A stretch of 55,277 nucleotides of DNA from Acidimicrobiia bacterium (GTDB lineage Bacteria > Actinomycetota > Acidimicrobiia > Acidimicrobiales > AC-14): contig JAHFUR010000028.1 of NCBI GenBank assembly GCA_023264995.1, positions 1 to 55,277 on the forward strand. Direction: 5' to 3'. The notes under the pieces are model-generated. The model made no database searches, was not told the DNA's origin, and was given only the letters and a program-made list of their open reading frames with translations. Made by a program: the position numbers and the translations under genes. Position 1 is the stretch's first letter, and each line of letters opens with the position of its first letter. Of this stretch, positions 17,789 to 26,470 are shown piece by piece.

Positions 17789-18943
17789 GAGCTGGCGCTG
17801 CAACGGGGTGGCGAACCGGGGCGTGATGCGGACGGCGCCCAGCCAGCTCGTCAGGCGAGCGGCCTCGGCGTCGACGGCGCCGGCCACCTCGGCACCGACG
17901 TCCTCCAGCAACCGCACGACGACCTCGCCGCCGGCCCGCTGCGCCCAACCGCCGACGATCCGACCGTCGCTCCACACCGTGGGGCCGGCGTTGCCGTTGG
18001 TGTCGAACAGCGCCTTGCCGTGCTGGCCCAGGTACCAGTCGCGCTGCTTCCAGCCCATTGTCGTCGGGTCGAGCGCGGGCAGGAGGGCGACCCAGGGCGC
18101 GGGCGCCGGCGTGGCCTCCAGGTCGTCGGCCAGGACGATGCCGGCCGCGCCGTCGAGGTCGACCTCGGCGACGTCCAGCGCCCCGAGCGCGGTGCGGACT
18201 TGGCCCAGGGTCAGGCCGGTCCACCACTTCAGGTCGGCAATGCTGGCCGGCCCGAAGGCCTGCAGCCAGCGCCGGGTCAGCTCGACGCGGGCGTCTTCCG
18301 CAGTCGGCGGCGGGCCGGCCTCGGGGAGCCACGACGACATCGGCGACCACCGGTACTGGCTGCTCGTCCACCCGCCCCGCGGCCGGCCCCGCACCACCTT
18401 CTGCTCGGTGGAGAGGAGGAACAGGACACGCGTCGTCAGCCCGACGGTGCCCGCCCACTTGGTGCCGGCGCCGACGACCAGCTGCTGACCGAGACCGGGC
18501 ACGAGCTTGGACAGCTCGGCGCCCGTGATCTCGCCGTGCTCCTCGATGGCGGCCAGGGTGGCCGCCTCGAGGGCGCGCAGGTGGGCGTCGGCATTGGCAA
18601 TGCCGCCCTCCTCCATCAGGGCCAGCGTGCGCCGGCGTTCGGCGGGGACCAGGGCGGCGGTGCATGCGGCCTGTACCACCGGGACCATCGGCACGGGGAC
18701 GACGAACATCGTCCGGCGCATGCACAGCGTCCGGACCAGCAAACGGTCGTCGTAGAGGGCGCGCTCCAACCGCGCCGCGCTTGGCTCGGCCATGCGGGCC
18801 GCCGCCGAGAGGAACACCGTCGACGGGTCGGTGCCGTGCAGACCGACCATGGAAGCGGCGATGGCCACGGCGTCGTCGACCCGGCTGGCCGAGGCCAGGA
18901 GGTGGCGCCGGCCCAGGCGGGCCCGCCGCTCCTCGACCGTCAT
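17780..18943 (-). CDS. Winged-helix DNA-binding domain protein (AlkZ/DUF1006-like)
   Basis: The 387-residue protein looks like the HTH_42 winged-helix family, whose AlkZ/YcaQ members are DNA glycosylases acting on cross-links or bulky adducts. Recognised stretches are VGLHGTDPSTVFLSAAARM, ALYDDRLLVRTLCMRRTMF, LKWWTGLTLGQVRTAL, LLPALDPTTMGWKQRDWYLG and the terminal ITPRFATPLQRQL. The position holding the glycosylase QxQ/HxQ motif in characterised members reads HGTD here, so catalytic activity is uncertain. ATG 18943 is preferred; ATG 18970 would overlap the divergent DUF3291 start. Confidence 0.83.
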   Translation of the reverse strand: MTVEERRARLGRRHLLASASRVDDAVAIAASMVGLHGTDPSTVFLSAAARMAEPSAARLERALYDDRLLVRTLCMRRTMFVVPVPMVPVVQAACTAALVPAERRRTLALMEEGGIANADAHLRALEAATLAAIEEHGEITGAELSKLVPGLGQQLVVGAGTKWAGTVGLTTRVLFLLSTEQKVVRGRPRGGWTSSQYRWSPMSSWLPEAGPPPTAEDARVELTRRWLQAFGPASIADLKWWTGLTLGQVRTALGALDVAEVDLDGAAGIVLADDLEATPAPAPWVALLPALDPTTMGWKQRDWYLGQHGKALFDTNGNAGPTVWSDGRIVGGWAQRAGGEVVVRLLEDVGAEVAGAVDAEAARLTSWLGAVRITPRFATPLQRQLSA

Positions 18944-18968
18944 CCGGCGCACATCGCACTCTGCCACC

Positions 18969-19448
18969 ATGGGGGCGGTGGTGGAGGTCGAGGGCCCGTG
19001 GGAGCTGGCCGAGTGCAACGTCGCCCTGCCGGCGGCGCCCCTCGACGCGCCGGCGATGGCCGGCTTCCTGAAGGCCATCGACGACGTGAACTGGCTGGCC
19101 GACAAGAGCGACGGCCTCCGGTGGCGGCTGGCACCGCAGGAGGGCCCGGTGACGTTCGGGCTACTGGGCGATGACCGGGTGATTGTCACTTTGTCGGTGT
19201 GGGCCCACTTCGAGGCCCTGCAGCAGTACGTCTACCGGACGGGCCACGCCCTGTTCATGCAGCGCCGGCAGCGATGGTTCGTGCCCCTCGGTGGGTTCAC
19301 CACGGCCATGTGGTGGGTCCCTGAAGGCGAGCGGCCGACGGTGGAGGACGGCCTGGGCCGGGTCGAGCACCTGCGCCGGCACGGCCCGACGGCCCACGCC
19401 TTCTCGCTCCGCCGCCAGTTCGACCCCGCGGGTGTGGTCGTTCGTTAG
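18969..19448 (+). CDS. DUF3291 family protein
   Basis: This 159-residue dimeric ferredoxin-like-fold protein is related to putative monooxygenases of the ABM type. It shows WELAECNVALPAAPLDAPAM, FLKAIDDVNWLADKSDGLRW, LSVWAHFEALQQYVYRTGH, RRQRWFVPLGG and MWWVPEGERPTVEDGLGRVE, all matching the DUF3291 pattern. The function is not established for the family. It is divergent from the winged-helix gene, 25 bases apart, so they may share control. The stop lies inside the -10 region of the next gene. Confidence 0.88.
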   Translation: MGAVVEVEGPWELAECNVALPAAPLDAPAMAGFLKAIDDVNWLADKSDGLRWRLAPQEGPVTFGLLGDDRVIVTLSVWAHFEALQQYVYRTGHALFMQRRQRWFVPLGGFTTAMWWVPEGERPTVEDGLGRVEHLRRHGPTAHAFSLRRQFDPAGVVVR

Positions 19449-19451
19449 GTT
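19446..19451 (+). promoter_or_regulatory. Putative leaderless -10 element for the DUF885 gene
   Basis: TAGGTT overlaps the TAG stop of the DUF3291 gene and is six bases before GTG 19458. Confidence 0.5.
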
Positions 19452-19457
19452 GGCCCG

Positions 19458-21143
19458 GTGCTTCCCGAACGACTGCCCCACGAACCGCTGAACGAACTGG
19501 CCGAGGAGTACTGGGAGACGGTGCTGGAGGCCAGCCCGAGCACCGCCACCCTCCTCGGCGACCACCGCTACGACGACCGGCTCGAGGATCTCTCGCCGGA
19601 GGCGGAACAGGCCCTGCGGGGCCGGTGGGCGGCGCTGCGGGCCCGGTTGGCGGCGATCGGGCGCGACGGGCTCGACACGAACGACGCCGTGACCCACGGC
19701 CTGCTGGGTGCCGAGCTCGATGACGCCCTGGCCGCGATCGACCACCGCCTGGTCGAGCTGCAGTCCGACCAGATGACCGGGTTCCACGTGGACCTGCTGC
19801 AGGCCGTGCCGGTGATGGCCGCCCCCGACCACCAATCGGCCACCATGCTGGCGGCGCGGTTCGGGCAGATCCCCCGGGCCCTGGAGCAGGCGGCCGGGCG
19901 CTTCCTCGATGGGGCCGCCGCCGGCCGCACGCCGGCGGCGGTCTGCGTCGCCCGGTCCATCAACATGATCGAGGGCTACCTGGCGTCGGCCCTCGACACC
20001 GACGTGTTCGCCACCGTCGGCGCCCCCGAGGACCACGACCGCACCGAGCTGCGCCGCGTCGTCGAGGAGGAGGTGCGGCCGGCGTACCGCCGCATGGCCG
20101 ACACCCTGCGCGACCGCCTCCTGCCCGTCGCTCGCGACGATGAGCACTGTGGCCTGTCGTGGTTGGGCGACGACGGCGCGGCCATCTACGCCACGCTCGT
20201 CTCCCACCACACCACCCTCGACTTGGCCCCCGAGGAGATCCACGCCGTCGGTCTGCAGGAGGTCACCGAGAAGCTCCCCGCCGAGTACGCGGAGGTGGGC
20301 GGCCGCCTGTTCGGGCTGACCGACCCGGCCGCGGTGCTCGAGCGGCTGCGCACCGACCCGGCGCTGCGGTACGCCACCGGTGAGGAGATCATGGCCGACG
20401 CCCGGGAGGCGTTCGAAGCCGGCCGGGCGGCCATGGGGGACTGGTTCGGCCGGCTGCCGCAGTCGGCGTGCGCAATCGAGGAGGTACCGGCGTTCCTGGC
20501 CGCCGACTCGCCCAGCGCCTACTACTTCCCGCCGGCGGGCGACGGCTCCCGAGGCGGCACCTACTACGTCAACACCCACACGCCGGAGGACAAGGCCCGC
20601 TACGAGACGGCGGCGATCGCGTTCCACGAGGCCATCCCCGGTCACCACCTCCAGCTCGCCATTGCCACCGAGCTGACCGGCGTGCCGCGGTTCCGCCGGT
20701 TCTCCCTGGCCAACACCGCGTACGTCGAGGGCTGGGGCCTCTATGCCGAGCGCCTGGCCGAGGACATGGGGCTGTACCGCAACGACATGGAGCGCATCGG
20801 GATGCTGGCCGCCGACTCCCTCCGGGCTTGCCGCCTGGTGGTCGACACCGGCCTGCACGCCCTGGGCTGGAGCCGCCGGCGGGCCATCGACTTCATGGCC
20901 GCCAACAGCCCGATCTCCGTCGAGGAGGTCACCGTGGAGATCGACAGGTACATCGGCATGCCCGGCCAGGCCCTGGCCTACAAGCTCGGTCAGCGTGAGA
21001 TCCTGCGGCTGCGGTCGTGGGCGCAGGCCCAGCTGGGCGACCGGTTCGACTTCCGCGGGTTCCACGACGCGGTGCTCACGTCGGGCGCCGTGCGCCTCCC
21101 GGTGCTGGCCGAGCTGGTCGACGCCTGGGTGGGTGGCCATTGA
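19458..21143 (+). CDS. DUF885 family putative zinc peptidase
   Basis: This 561-residue soluble protein has the DUF885 signature AFHEAIPGHHLQLA (H390-E391, with H396-H397), RRFSLANTAYVEGWGLYAER and the late segment MPGQALAYKLGQREILRLR. These residues resemble the metal-binding core of gluzincin-like peptidases, so peptidase activity is likely but unproved. No signal peptide is present. The N-terminal half is helical and acidic (LAEEYWETVLEASPSTATLL is typical of the family). The GTG start fits the leaderless hexamer overlapping the previous stop. Confidence 0.9.
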   Translation: MLPERLPHEPLNELAEEYWETVLEASPSTATLLGDHRYDDRLEDLSPEAEQALRGRWAALRARLAAIGRDGLDTNDAVTHGLLGAELDDALAAIDHRLVELQSDQMTGFHVDLLQAVPVMAAPDHQSATMLAARFGQIPRALEQAAGRFLDGAAAGRTPAAVCVARSINMIEGYLASALDTDVFATVGAPEDHDRTELRRVVEEEVRPAYRRMADTLRDRLLPVARDDEHCGLSWLGDDGAAIYATLVSHHTTLDLAPEEIHAVGLQEVTEKLPAEYAEVGGRLFGLTDPAAVLERLRTDPALRYATGEEIMADAREAFEAGRAAMGDWFGRLPQSACAIEEVPAFLAADSPSAYYFPPAGDGSRGGTYYVNTHTPEDKARYETAAIAFHEAIPGHHLQLAIATELTGVPRFRRFSLANTAYVEGWGLYAERLAEDMGLYRNDMERIGMLAADSLRACRLVVDTGLHALGWSRRRAIDFMAANSPISVEEVTVEIDRYIGMPGQALAYKLGQREILRLRSWAQAQLGDRFDFRGFHDAVLTSGAVRLPVLAELVDAWVGGH

Positions 21144-21213
21144 ACTGAGCGAACTGGTGACGGAAGTGGGGGCGCCAGCCGTCGCTCGTGTCACCGGTCC
21201 GGAGGGGGGTCGG

Positions 21214-21219
21214 TAGGCT
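21214..21219 (+). promoter_or_regulatory. Putative leaderless -10 element for icd
   Basis: TAGGCT is six bases before the icd ATG. A GGAGGGGGG stretch at 21201-21209 lies too far upstream to be the ribosome binding site for this start. Confidence 0.5.
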
Positions 21220-21225
21220 GCGCCG

Positions 21226-22422
21226 ATGCCCGAGAAGATCACAGCGGCACCTGACGGAACGCTGAACGTGCCCGACGAGCCGATCATCCCGTTCATCCGG
21301 GGCGACGGCACGGGGGTCGACATCTGGCCGGCCACCCAGCTCGTCCTCGACGCGGCCGTGGCCAAGCGGGGCAAGACGATCGCGTGGGTGGAGGTGCTGG
21401 CCGGGCAGAAGGCGTTCGACGAGACCGGGTCGTGGCTGCCCGAGGAGACGGTCGCCTCCTTCAAGGAGCATGTCGTCGGCATCAAAGGCCCCCTGACCAC
21501 CCCGGTCGGCGGCGGGATCCGCAGCCTCAATGTCGCCCTGCGCCAGCTGCTCGACCTGTACGTGTGCCTGCGCCCGGTGCGGTGGTTCACGGGCGTGCCG
21601 TCGCCGGTGAAGCACCCCGAGAAGGTCGACATGGTGATCTTCCGGGAGAACACCGAGGACGTCTACGCCGGCCTGGAGCTGGAGCAGGGCACGCCCGAGG
21701 CGGCCCACCTGATCGAGTTCTGCAAGGGCATGTTCGGCTGGGACATCCGCGCCGACTCAGGCATCGGTATCAAGCCCATCTCGGTGACCGGCTCGAAGCG
21801 CCTGGTGCGGGCGGCCATCGAGTACGCCGTCCGGAAGGGGCGGACGTCGGTCACCCTCGTGCACAAGGGCAACATCCAGAAGTTCACCGAGGGCGCGTTC
21901 CGAGGCTGGGGCTACGACCTCGTGCGCGAGGAGTTCGCCGACGTGGCCGTGGGCTGGGACGACTGCAACGGCAAGCCCGGCGACCGCATCCTGGTCAAGG
22001 ACACCATCGCCGACATCTTCCTCCAGCAGGTGCTGACCCGGCCCGAGGAGTTCGATGTCATCGCCACCACCAACCTCAACGGCGACTACGCGTCCGACGC
22101 GCTGGCGGCCCAGGTGGGCGGGATCGGCATCGCGCCCGGCGCCAACATCAACTACGTGACCGGTCACGGCATCTTCGAGGCCACCCACGGCACGGCGCCC
22201 AAGTACGCCGGCCTCGACAAGGTGAACCCGGGCTCGCTCCTGCTCTCCGGCGTGCTGATGCTGGAGCACCTGGGCTGGGACGACGCCGCGGCCGATGTGG
22301 TCCGGGCCCTGGAGGCCACCATCGCCGACCGCATCGTCACCTACGACTTCGCCCGCCTTACCGAGGGCGCCACCGAGGTCAAGACGTCGGAGTTCGCGGC
22401 GGCGATCGTCGAGCGCCTGTGA
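21226..22422 (+). CDS. icd: NADP-dependent isocitrate dehydrogenase
   Basis: This 398-residue homodimeric type I enzyme oxidatively decarboxylates isocitrate to 2-oxoglutarate. It shows [15 protein letters not shown], the substrate loop [37 protein letters not shown] and [20 protein letters not shown]. The metal and substrate aspartates are in [19 protein letters not shown]. The nucleotide site HGTAPKYAG carries the Lys-Tyr pair seen in NADP-specific bacterial enzymes. It is followed by a large hairpin and then mdh, so two TCA dehydrogenases are neighbours. Confidence 0.96.
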   Translation: MPEKITAAPDGTLNVPDEPIIPFIRGDGTGVDIWPATQLVLDAAVAKRGKTIAWVEVLAGQKAFDETGSWLPEETVASFKEHVVGIKGPLTTPVGGGIRSLNVALRQLLDLYVCLRPVRWFTGVPSPVKHPEKVDMVIFRENTEDVYAGLELEQGTPEAAHLIEFCKGMFGWDIRADSGIGIKPISVTGSKRLVRAAIEYAVRKGRTSVTLVHKGNIQKFTEGAFRGWGYDLVREEFADVAVGWDDCNGKPGDRILVKDTIADIFLQQVLTRPEEFDVIATTNLNGDYASDALAAQVGGIGIAPGANINYVTGHGIFEATHGTAPKYAGLDKVNPGSLLLSGVLMLEHLGWDDAAADVVRALEATIADRIVTYDFARLTEGATEVKTSEFAAAIVERL

Positions 22423-22432
22423 CCCCCTCCCG

Positions 22433-22480
22433 AGCTGGTGACGATCGGACACGCCCTGGCGTGTCCGATCGTCACCAGCT
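22433..22480. repeat. Perfect 21-bp inverted repeat between icd and mdh
   Basis: The left arm (22433-22453) and right arm (22460-22480) are exact reverse complements around a six-base loop CCCTGG, whose own ends can pair. C-rich and G-rich flanks (22423-22431 and 22484-22494) extend it imperfectly. It lies 10 bases after the icd stop and ends 15 bases before the mdh GTG. No T-run follows, so a classical intrinsic terminator is not clear. It could be an attenuating or stabilising RNA hairpin, or a protein-binding palindrome. Confidence 0.85.
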
Positions 22481-22495
22481 GGCGGGGGTGGGGGC

Positions 22496-23428
22496 GTGAA
22501 GGTCAGCATCGCCGGCGCCGGCTTCTACGGGTCGACGTTGGCCCTGCGGGTGGCCGAGGCCGGGTACGCCGACGAGGTGGTCCTCACCGACATCGTCGAG
22601 GGCAAGCCCCAGGGCCTGGCCCTCGACCTCATGCAGAGCCGGCCCCTCGCCGGTTTCGAGACGCGCGTCACCGGCACGAACGGCTACGACGAGACCGCCG
22701 GCTCCGACATCTGCGTGATCACCGCCGGCCTGCCCCGCAAGCCGGGCATGAGCCGCATGGACCTGCTGGAGACCAACGCCCGCATCGTGGCCGACGTCAC
22801 CCGGCGGCTGGTCGACGCGTCACCGGGCATGGTCCTCATCGTCGTGTCGAACCCGCTCGACGAGATGACGGCGCTGGCCGCCGCCGCGTCCGAGCTTCCG
22901 AAGGGCCGGGTCATGGGCCAGGCCGGCCTGCTCGACTCGGCCCGGTTCCGCCACTTCGTGGCCGAGCGCCTCGGCGTGGCCACCAGTGAGGTCGAGGCCA
23001 TCACCCTGGGCTCGCACGGCGAGACGATGGTGCCGGTCCCGTCGCTGGCCACCGTCGGCGGCCGGCCGCTGGCCGACCTCCTCGACGCCGCGGCCATCGA
23101 GGACGTCGTGCAGCGGACGCGCGACGGCGGGGCTGAGATCGTCGCCCTCCTGAGGACCGGCTCGGCCTATTTCGCTCCGGCGGCCGCGGCCGAGACCATG
23201 GTGCGCGCCGTCGCCCGGGACACCCACGAGGTGCAGCCGGTGAGCGCGTGGGTCGACGGCCCGTTCGGGATCGAGGGGGTCTTCGTCGGCGTCCCGGCCC
23301 GCATCGGGCGGGCCGGCGTGGAAGAGGTCGTGGAGCTCGACCTGGCCGCCGGCGAGCTGGCCGCCCTGCGCACCGCGGCCGCCGCCGTGCGAGGCAAGCA
23401 GGACGAGGCGGTCGGCCTACTGGCCTGA
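22496..23428 (+). CDS. mdh: Malate dehydrogenase (LDH-like type)
   Basis: This NAD-dependent enzyme of 310 residues oxidises malate to oxaloacetate. The Rossmann start VSIAGAGFYGSTLALR, the mobile loop ITAGLPRKPGMSRMDLL (whose arginines favour malate over lactate) and VVSNPLDEMTAL are clear. The catalytic His is in GSHGETMVPVPS, where most homologues have HGD; the Glu is a conservative oddity. The GTG start at 22496 follows a G-rich stretch that can act as ribosome binding site and forms the flank of the giant hairpin, so hairpin formation could affect mdh translation. Confidence 0.92.
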   Translation: MKVSIAGAGFYGSTLALRVAEAGYADEVVLTDIVEGKPQGLALDLMQSRPLAGFETRVTGTNGYDETAGSDICVITAGLPRKPGMSRMDLLETNARIVADVTRRLVDASPGMVLIVVSNPLDEMTALAAAASELPKGRVMGQAGLLDSARFRHFVAERLGVATSEVEAITLGSHGETMVPVPSLATVGGRPLADLLDAAAIEDVVQRTRDGGAEIVALLRTGSAYFAPAAAAETMVRAVARDTHEVQPVSAWVDGPFGIEGVFVGVPARIGRAGVEEVVELDLAAGELAALRTAAAAVRGKQDEAVGLLA

Positions 23429-23437
23429 GCGGCTTCG

Positions 23438-23466
23438 CCTCTGAACGGCTACTCCTCTGAACGGCT
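23438..23466. repeat. Short direct repeat at the mdh / J-domain gene junction
   Basis: CCTCTGAACGGCT occurs at 23438-23450 and again at 23454-23466. The second copy covers the last codons of the J-domain gene. A small tandem duplication is the simplest reading. Confidence 0.6.
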
Positions 23467-23973
23467 GCGCGACCGGAGCATCACGAAGAGCGGGGCCATC
23501 ACGAACCCGATCCCGGCCAGGGGCACAAGCAGCATGGCGAACTTCCGCAGCCCGTCGGAGCTGGACATGACGCTGAAGAAGAACAGGCCGGCGGCGCCGA
23601 GGACCAGCAGGACAGGCGTCATGACCAGCAGGTCGGCCGGCCGGGGTTCAACCGGGGCATAGGGCTCGTCGCTCAGATCCTCGGGGTCAGGGTCGTCCTC
23701 GTCGTCGTCCAGCGGCCGCCAGCCCGTCCCGGGCGCCGGCGCCGGCGGGGCCTGAGGCCGGGGCTCGGGCCGGCCCAGCTGGAAGTCGTAGGCGCGCCGG
23801 CGGGCCGGGTCGCCCAGGACGGACCAGGCCGCGTTGATGGCGGCCATGGTGGCCGGGTCGGCATCGGGCACCACGTCGGGGTGGTGGCGCAGGGCCAGGA
23901 GCCGGTAGGCCCGCTGGATGTCCTCGGCGTCGGCGGTGGGGGCGACGCCCAGCACGTCGTAGTGCGTACCCAC
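23449..23973 (-). CDS. J-domain (DnaJ-like) membrane protein
   Basis: The 174-residue protein has an N-terminal J domain (about residues 3-65; HYDVLGVAPTADAEDIQRAY, HPD at 31-33, and DPARRRAYDFQLG). An acidic Pro-rich linker and two TM segments (about 116-135 and 145-165) follow, ending in a basic tail. It should stimulate a DnaK-type ATPase at the membrane; it lacks the zinc-finger and client-binding domains of classical DnaJ. The GTG start lies two bases after the upstream SCP2 gene's stop, so they form an operon. Confidence 0.88.
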   Translation of the reverse strand: MGTHYDVLGVAPTADAEDIQRAYRLLALRHHPDVVPDADPATMAAINAAWSVLGDPARRRAYDFQLGRPEPRPQAPPAPAPGTGWRPLDDDEDDPDPEDLSDEPYAPVEPRPADLLVMTPVLLVLGAAGLFFFSVMSSSDGLRKFAMLLVPLAGIGFVMAPLFVMLRSRSRSEE

Positions 23974-23975
23974 CG

Positions 23976-24341
23976 TCAGTACTCGGTGGCCGCCGGCACC
24001 GACGCCAACCGCTCGCCGATTCGGGCTACCGCCTCCTGGTGGGCGGCGAGGGCGGCGACGGACCCTCCGGCCCGGAGCCGACCGGCGGCGAACGCCGCGG
24101 CCGGGCTCAGCCGGCCCTGGCTGATGGCCGCCGCGGTCGCGTAGTCCAGGGTCAGTTCGACATCGGCCGGGCCGGGCCCCGGTGTGTAGGTGACGGTCCC
24201 GTCGGCCACCCGCATGGTGTACTCGACGTCACCGTCGGGCCCGCCCGTCACCCGTTGGTGGACGCGGAGGGCCCCGCCGGGCGACGCGCCGGTGGCCAAG
24301 GCGCCCACCTCGGCCAGCCACTCCGGGCTCAGGAACTTCAT
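23976..24341 (-). CDS. SCP2 sterol-binding-domain protein
   Basis: This 121-residue protein has an SCP2-like fold: MKFLSPEWLAEVGAL at the start, VEYTMRVADGTVTYTPG, ELTLDYATAAAISQGRLSPA and GRLRAGGSVAALAAHQEAV. SCP2 domains bind lipids or acyl-CoA; the ligand here is unknown. ATG 24341 gives the usual family start, and ATG 24359 would add six residues. It is co-directional with the J-domain gene two bases downstream. The start is divergent from the gene at 24374. Confidence 0.85.
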   Translation of the reverse strand: MKFLSPEWLAEVGALATGASPGGALRVHQRVTGGPDGDVEYTMRVADGTVTYTPGPGPADVELTLDYATAAAISQGRLSPAAAFAAGRLRAGGSVAALAAHQEAVARIGERLASVPAATEY

Positions 24342-24359
24342 CGGCCCATTCTCGCCCAT

Positions 24360-24365
24360 TACCGT
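24360..24365 (+). promoter_or_regulatory. Putative leaderless -10 element for the 279-residue protein
   Basis: TACCGT is eight bases before ATG 24374, in the short divergent gap with the SCP2 gene. Confidence 0.4.
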
Positions 24366-24373
24366 CGACCGGG

Positions 24374-25213
24374 ATGGGGGCCGAGATCACGCCGGCGGAC
24401 GAGCGCCGGCACCAACCCGGTCCCGGCCGCGAGTGGGAGGAGTCGTGGTACCTCGACTTCGTCTCCGCCGACGGGGGCCTGGCCGGGTTCGTGCGCCTCA
24501 CGCTCCGGCCGGGCGAGGGCACGGCGTGGTTCTGGGCCGGGGTGGTCGGCGGCGGGCCGAACCTGGTGGCCGTACGGGACCACGAGGTGCCAACGCCGAA
24601 GGCCCCGGGCCTGGAGGTCCGGGCGTCGGGCCTCTGGACCGAGCTGGTGTGCGAAACGGCGCTGGACCACTGGAGCGTGGGCCTCGAAGCATTCGGCGTC
24701 GCCCTCGACGACCCGCTCGAAGCCTGGGGCCAGGAGCGGGGTGACCCGTGGGCGCTGGGGCTCGACGTCGAATGGGAGGCGGTGGCGCCGCCGACGCCGT
24801 GGCCGGCCGGCGTTGCCGGCTACTGGCAGGGGTGCGCCGTGTCGGGCGACGTGCTGGTCGGTGCCGAGCGCTTCACCCTCGACGGCGCCGGCACCCGCGT
24901 CCACCTGTGGGGCGACCCCGGCCGGACCGTGCCCTCGGGGTGGGCGTCGGGCCGTCTGGACGACGGGACGGCGTTCGTCGTGTGCGACCCGAGCCCCGAG
25001 CTCGACGAGCAGGGCCGGCTCCGCGCCGTGGCGTTCGACGGGTGGGGCGGGGAGGTGGCCGGCATGGCCGGCATCCACGCCCAGGCGCCCGTGCTGCTGC
25101 ACGGCGCCGGCCGGCTGGCCCGGGCGGTGTGCAGGTACACGGTGGCCGACGGGCGGTCGGGGGCGGGGTGGGCCGAGTGGTTCTCGCCCGGCGCCACGTC
25201 AGCTCTGCCGTAG
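24374..25213 (+). CDS. Conserved hypothetical protein, hydroxyneurosporene-synthase/lipocalin-like (DUF7064-type pattern)
   Basis: This 279-residue soluble, Trp-rich protein shows SWYLDFVSADGGLAGFVRLT, GTAWFWAGVV, EVRASGLWTELVCE, LDHWSVGLEAFGVALDDPLE and LGLDVEWEA. It ends in a second beta-rich half with CRYTVADGRSGAGWAEWF. The pattern resembles actinobacterial proteins related to the CrtC/hydroxyneurosporene synthase lipocalin-like superfamily. I infer this from recurring WYLDF and DHWSVGLEAF motifs, not from a search. No signal peptide or catalytic motif is apparent. The stop overlaps the convergent gene by 15 bases. Confidence 0.7.
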   Translation: MGAEITPADERRHQPGPGREWEESWYLDFVSADGGLAGFVRLTLRPGEGTAWFWAGVVGGGPNLVAVRDHEVPTPKAPGLEVRASGLWTELVCETALDHWSVGLEAFGVALDDPLEAWGQERGDPWALGLDVEWEAVAPPTPWPAGVAGYWQGCAVSGDVLVGAERFTLDGAGTRVHLWGDPGRTVPSGWASGRLDDGTAFVVCDPSPELDEQGRLRAVAFDGWGGEVAGMAGIHAQAPVLLHGAGRLARAVCRYTVADGRSGAGWAEWFSPGATSALP

Positions 25214-26416
25214 CCCGGCGGCAATCCCCTTCAGGTCGGCCGGGGAGATCGAGCCGGCGACGTGCACGAACGCCGTCGATCCCGGGTGGGCGATCAGCGT
25301 CGGTCCGACCGTCCGCAGCAGCGTCTGCCCCGCCCCCAGGGGGCCGAGGTCGGTGTCGCGGCCCGGCCCGGAGTCGCTGAGGTCGGGCTCGGCGCCCGGG
25401 TCGCCCTGGCGGACGGTGACGACGTCGACGCCCCGCACGTAGACGTCGATGTAGCTCGAACCCTCGCCGGCGGCGATCAGGTAGCGGCCCATCTGGGTGA
25501 ACCCTGCCGGCGGCGCCGGGAGGGCCCAGTACCCGGCCTTGGGCGCCACGCTGCGGTCGACTTCGGTGACGTCGGCACCGCCGGCGTCGGTGCCGAGGCG
25601 GGGCCCGTCGATGGCGAACAGCGACGGGTCGATGGTGGCGTCGAGCTCGAGCTTGGTGGCGGTGAGGCGCTGGGCCGGCTTGCCGGCGGTGATCGCCACC
25701 TCCTCGATGATCAGGCCGGAGGCGTCGAGGCAGACGTCGACGAAGTCGGTGGCCGTGGGGGCGGTGATCTTGAGGCTCTGGATGGGCGAGCCGGTGCGGT
25801 AGGTCTGGCACTCCACGCCGAGGGCCTTGCGCCGGGCGCCGGGCACGAACAGGCCGTCGTCGACCAGCTCGTCGAGGGAGGCGGCCACCCGGACGTCGCC
25901 GAGGGCGACGGTGGGCGCGTCACCGGCGATCTGGGTGGCGCCGGCGTCGGTCAGGTTGGCGTACACGGCGAAGGCCGACCGGCCTTCGAACTGGGCCTTG
26001 TTCCCGGGCGGCTCGCCCTCACGGATGGCGACCCGGCCCTGGAAGGGCCGGTTGACGGAGACGTCCTCGGTGGAGACGGTGGTCTTGGTGCCGGAGTAGC
26101 TCTCGGCCCGGTAGACGCCGTGGTAGGACGCCGGCGCCGGGATGATGGCCAGCCGGCCGGTGGCGCCGGCCACCTTCTTGGCCTTCAGGGTGGCGGAGGG
26201 CCCGGAGCCACCGCGGCGCAGGAACAGGGTGACCCCGCCGGCGGTCAGGGCGCCCAGCACGATGAAGGCCGCCACCCCCTTGATCGCCCGCTTGCGCCGG
26301 GCCACCCGCCGAGCAGCGGCGGTCCGGGCCGTGGCCTGCTGGCGGCGGCGGTGGACGGCGGCCCGCCGGCGCTCGGTGCGGCTGAGCGTGCGGTGGGACG
26401 AGGTCTTGGGCGCCAT
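25199..26416 (-). CDS. Membrane-anchored extracytoplasmic protein of unknown function
   Basis: The 405-residue protein has a very basic cytoplasmic N-terminus (about residues 1-46, many Arg), a single TM segment at about 47-66 and a long exterior domain. The exterior part is beta-rich with repeated VDVCLDASGLIIEEVAITAG-like strands, loosely reminiscent of LolA/RseB-type lipid- or sigma-factor-regulator folds. The last 70 residues (IDVYVRGVDVVTVRQGD onward) form a separate small domain. I do not recognise it confidently. The Arg-rich tail could contact nucleic acid or phospholipid. No clear -10 or Shine-Dalgarno sequence marks the ATG 26416 start. Confidence 0.65.
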   Translation of the reverse strand: MAPKTSSHRTLSRTERRRAAVHRRRQQATARTAAARRVARRKRAIKGVAAFIVLGALTAGGVTLFLRRGGSGPSATLKAKKVAGATGRLAIIPAPASYHGVYRAESYSGTKTTVSTEDVSVNRPFQGRVAIREGEPPGNKAQFEGRSAFAVYANLTDAGATQIAGDAPTVALGDVRVAASLDELVDDGLFVPGARRKALGVECQTYRTGSPIQSLKITAPTATDFVDVCLDASGLIIEEVAITAGKPAQRLTATKLELDATIDPSLFAIDGPRLGTDAGGADVTEVDRSVAPKAGYWALPAPPAGFTQMGRYLIAAGEGSSYIDVYVRGVDVVTVRQGDPGAEPDLSDSGPGRDTDLGPLGAGQTLLRTVGPTLIAHPGSTAFVHVAGSISPADLKGIAAGLRQS

Positions 26417-26470
26417 TGGCCGGATCCTGGCACTCCATCCTGTGAATTCCCGGTGAGTGGCCTGGGAGCC

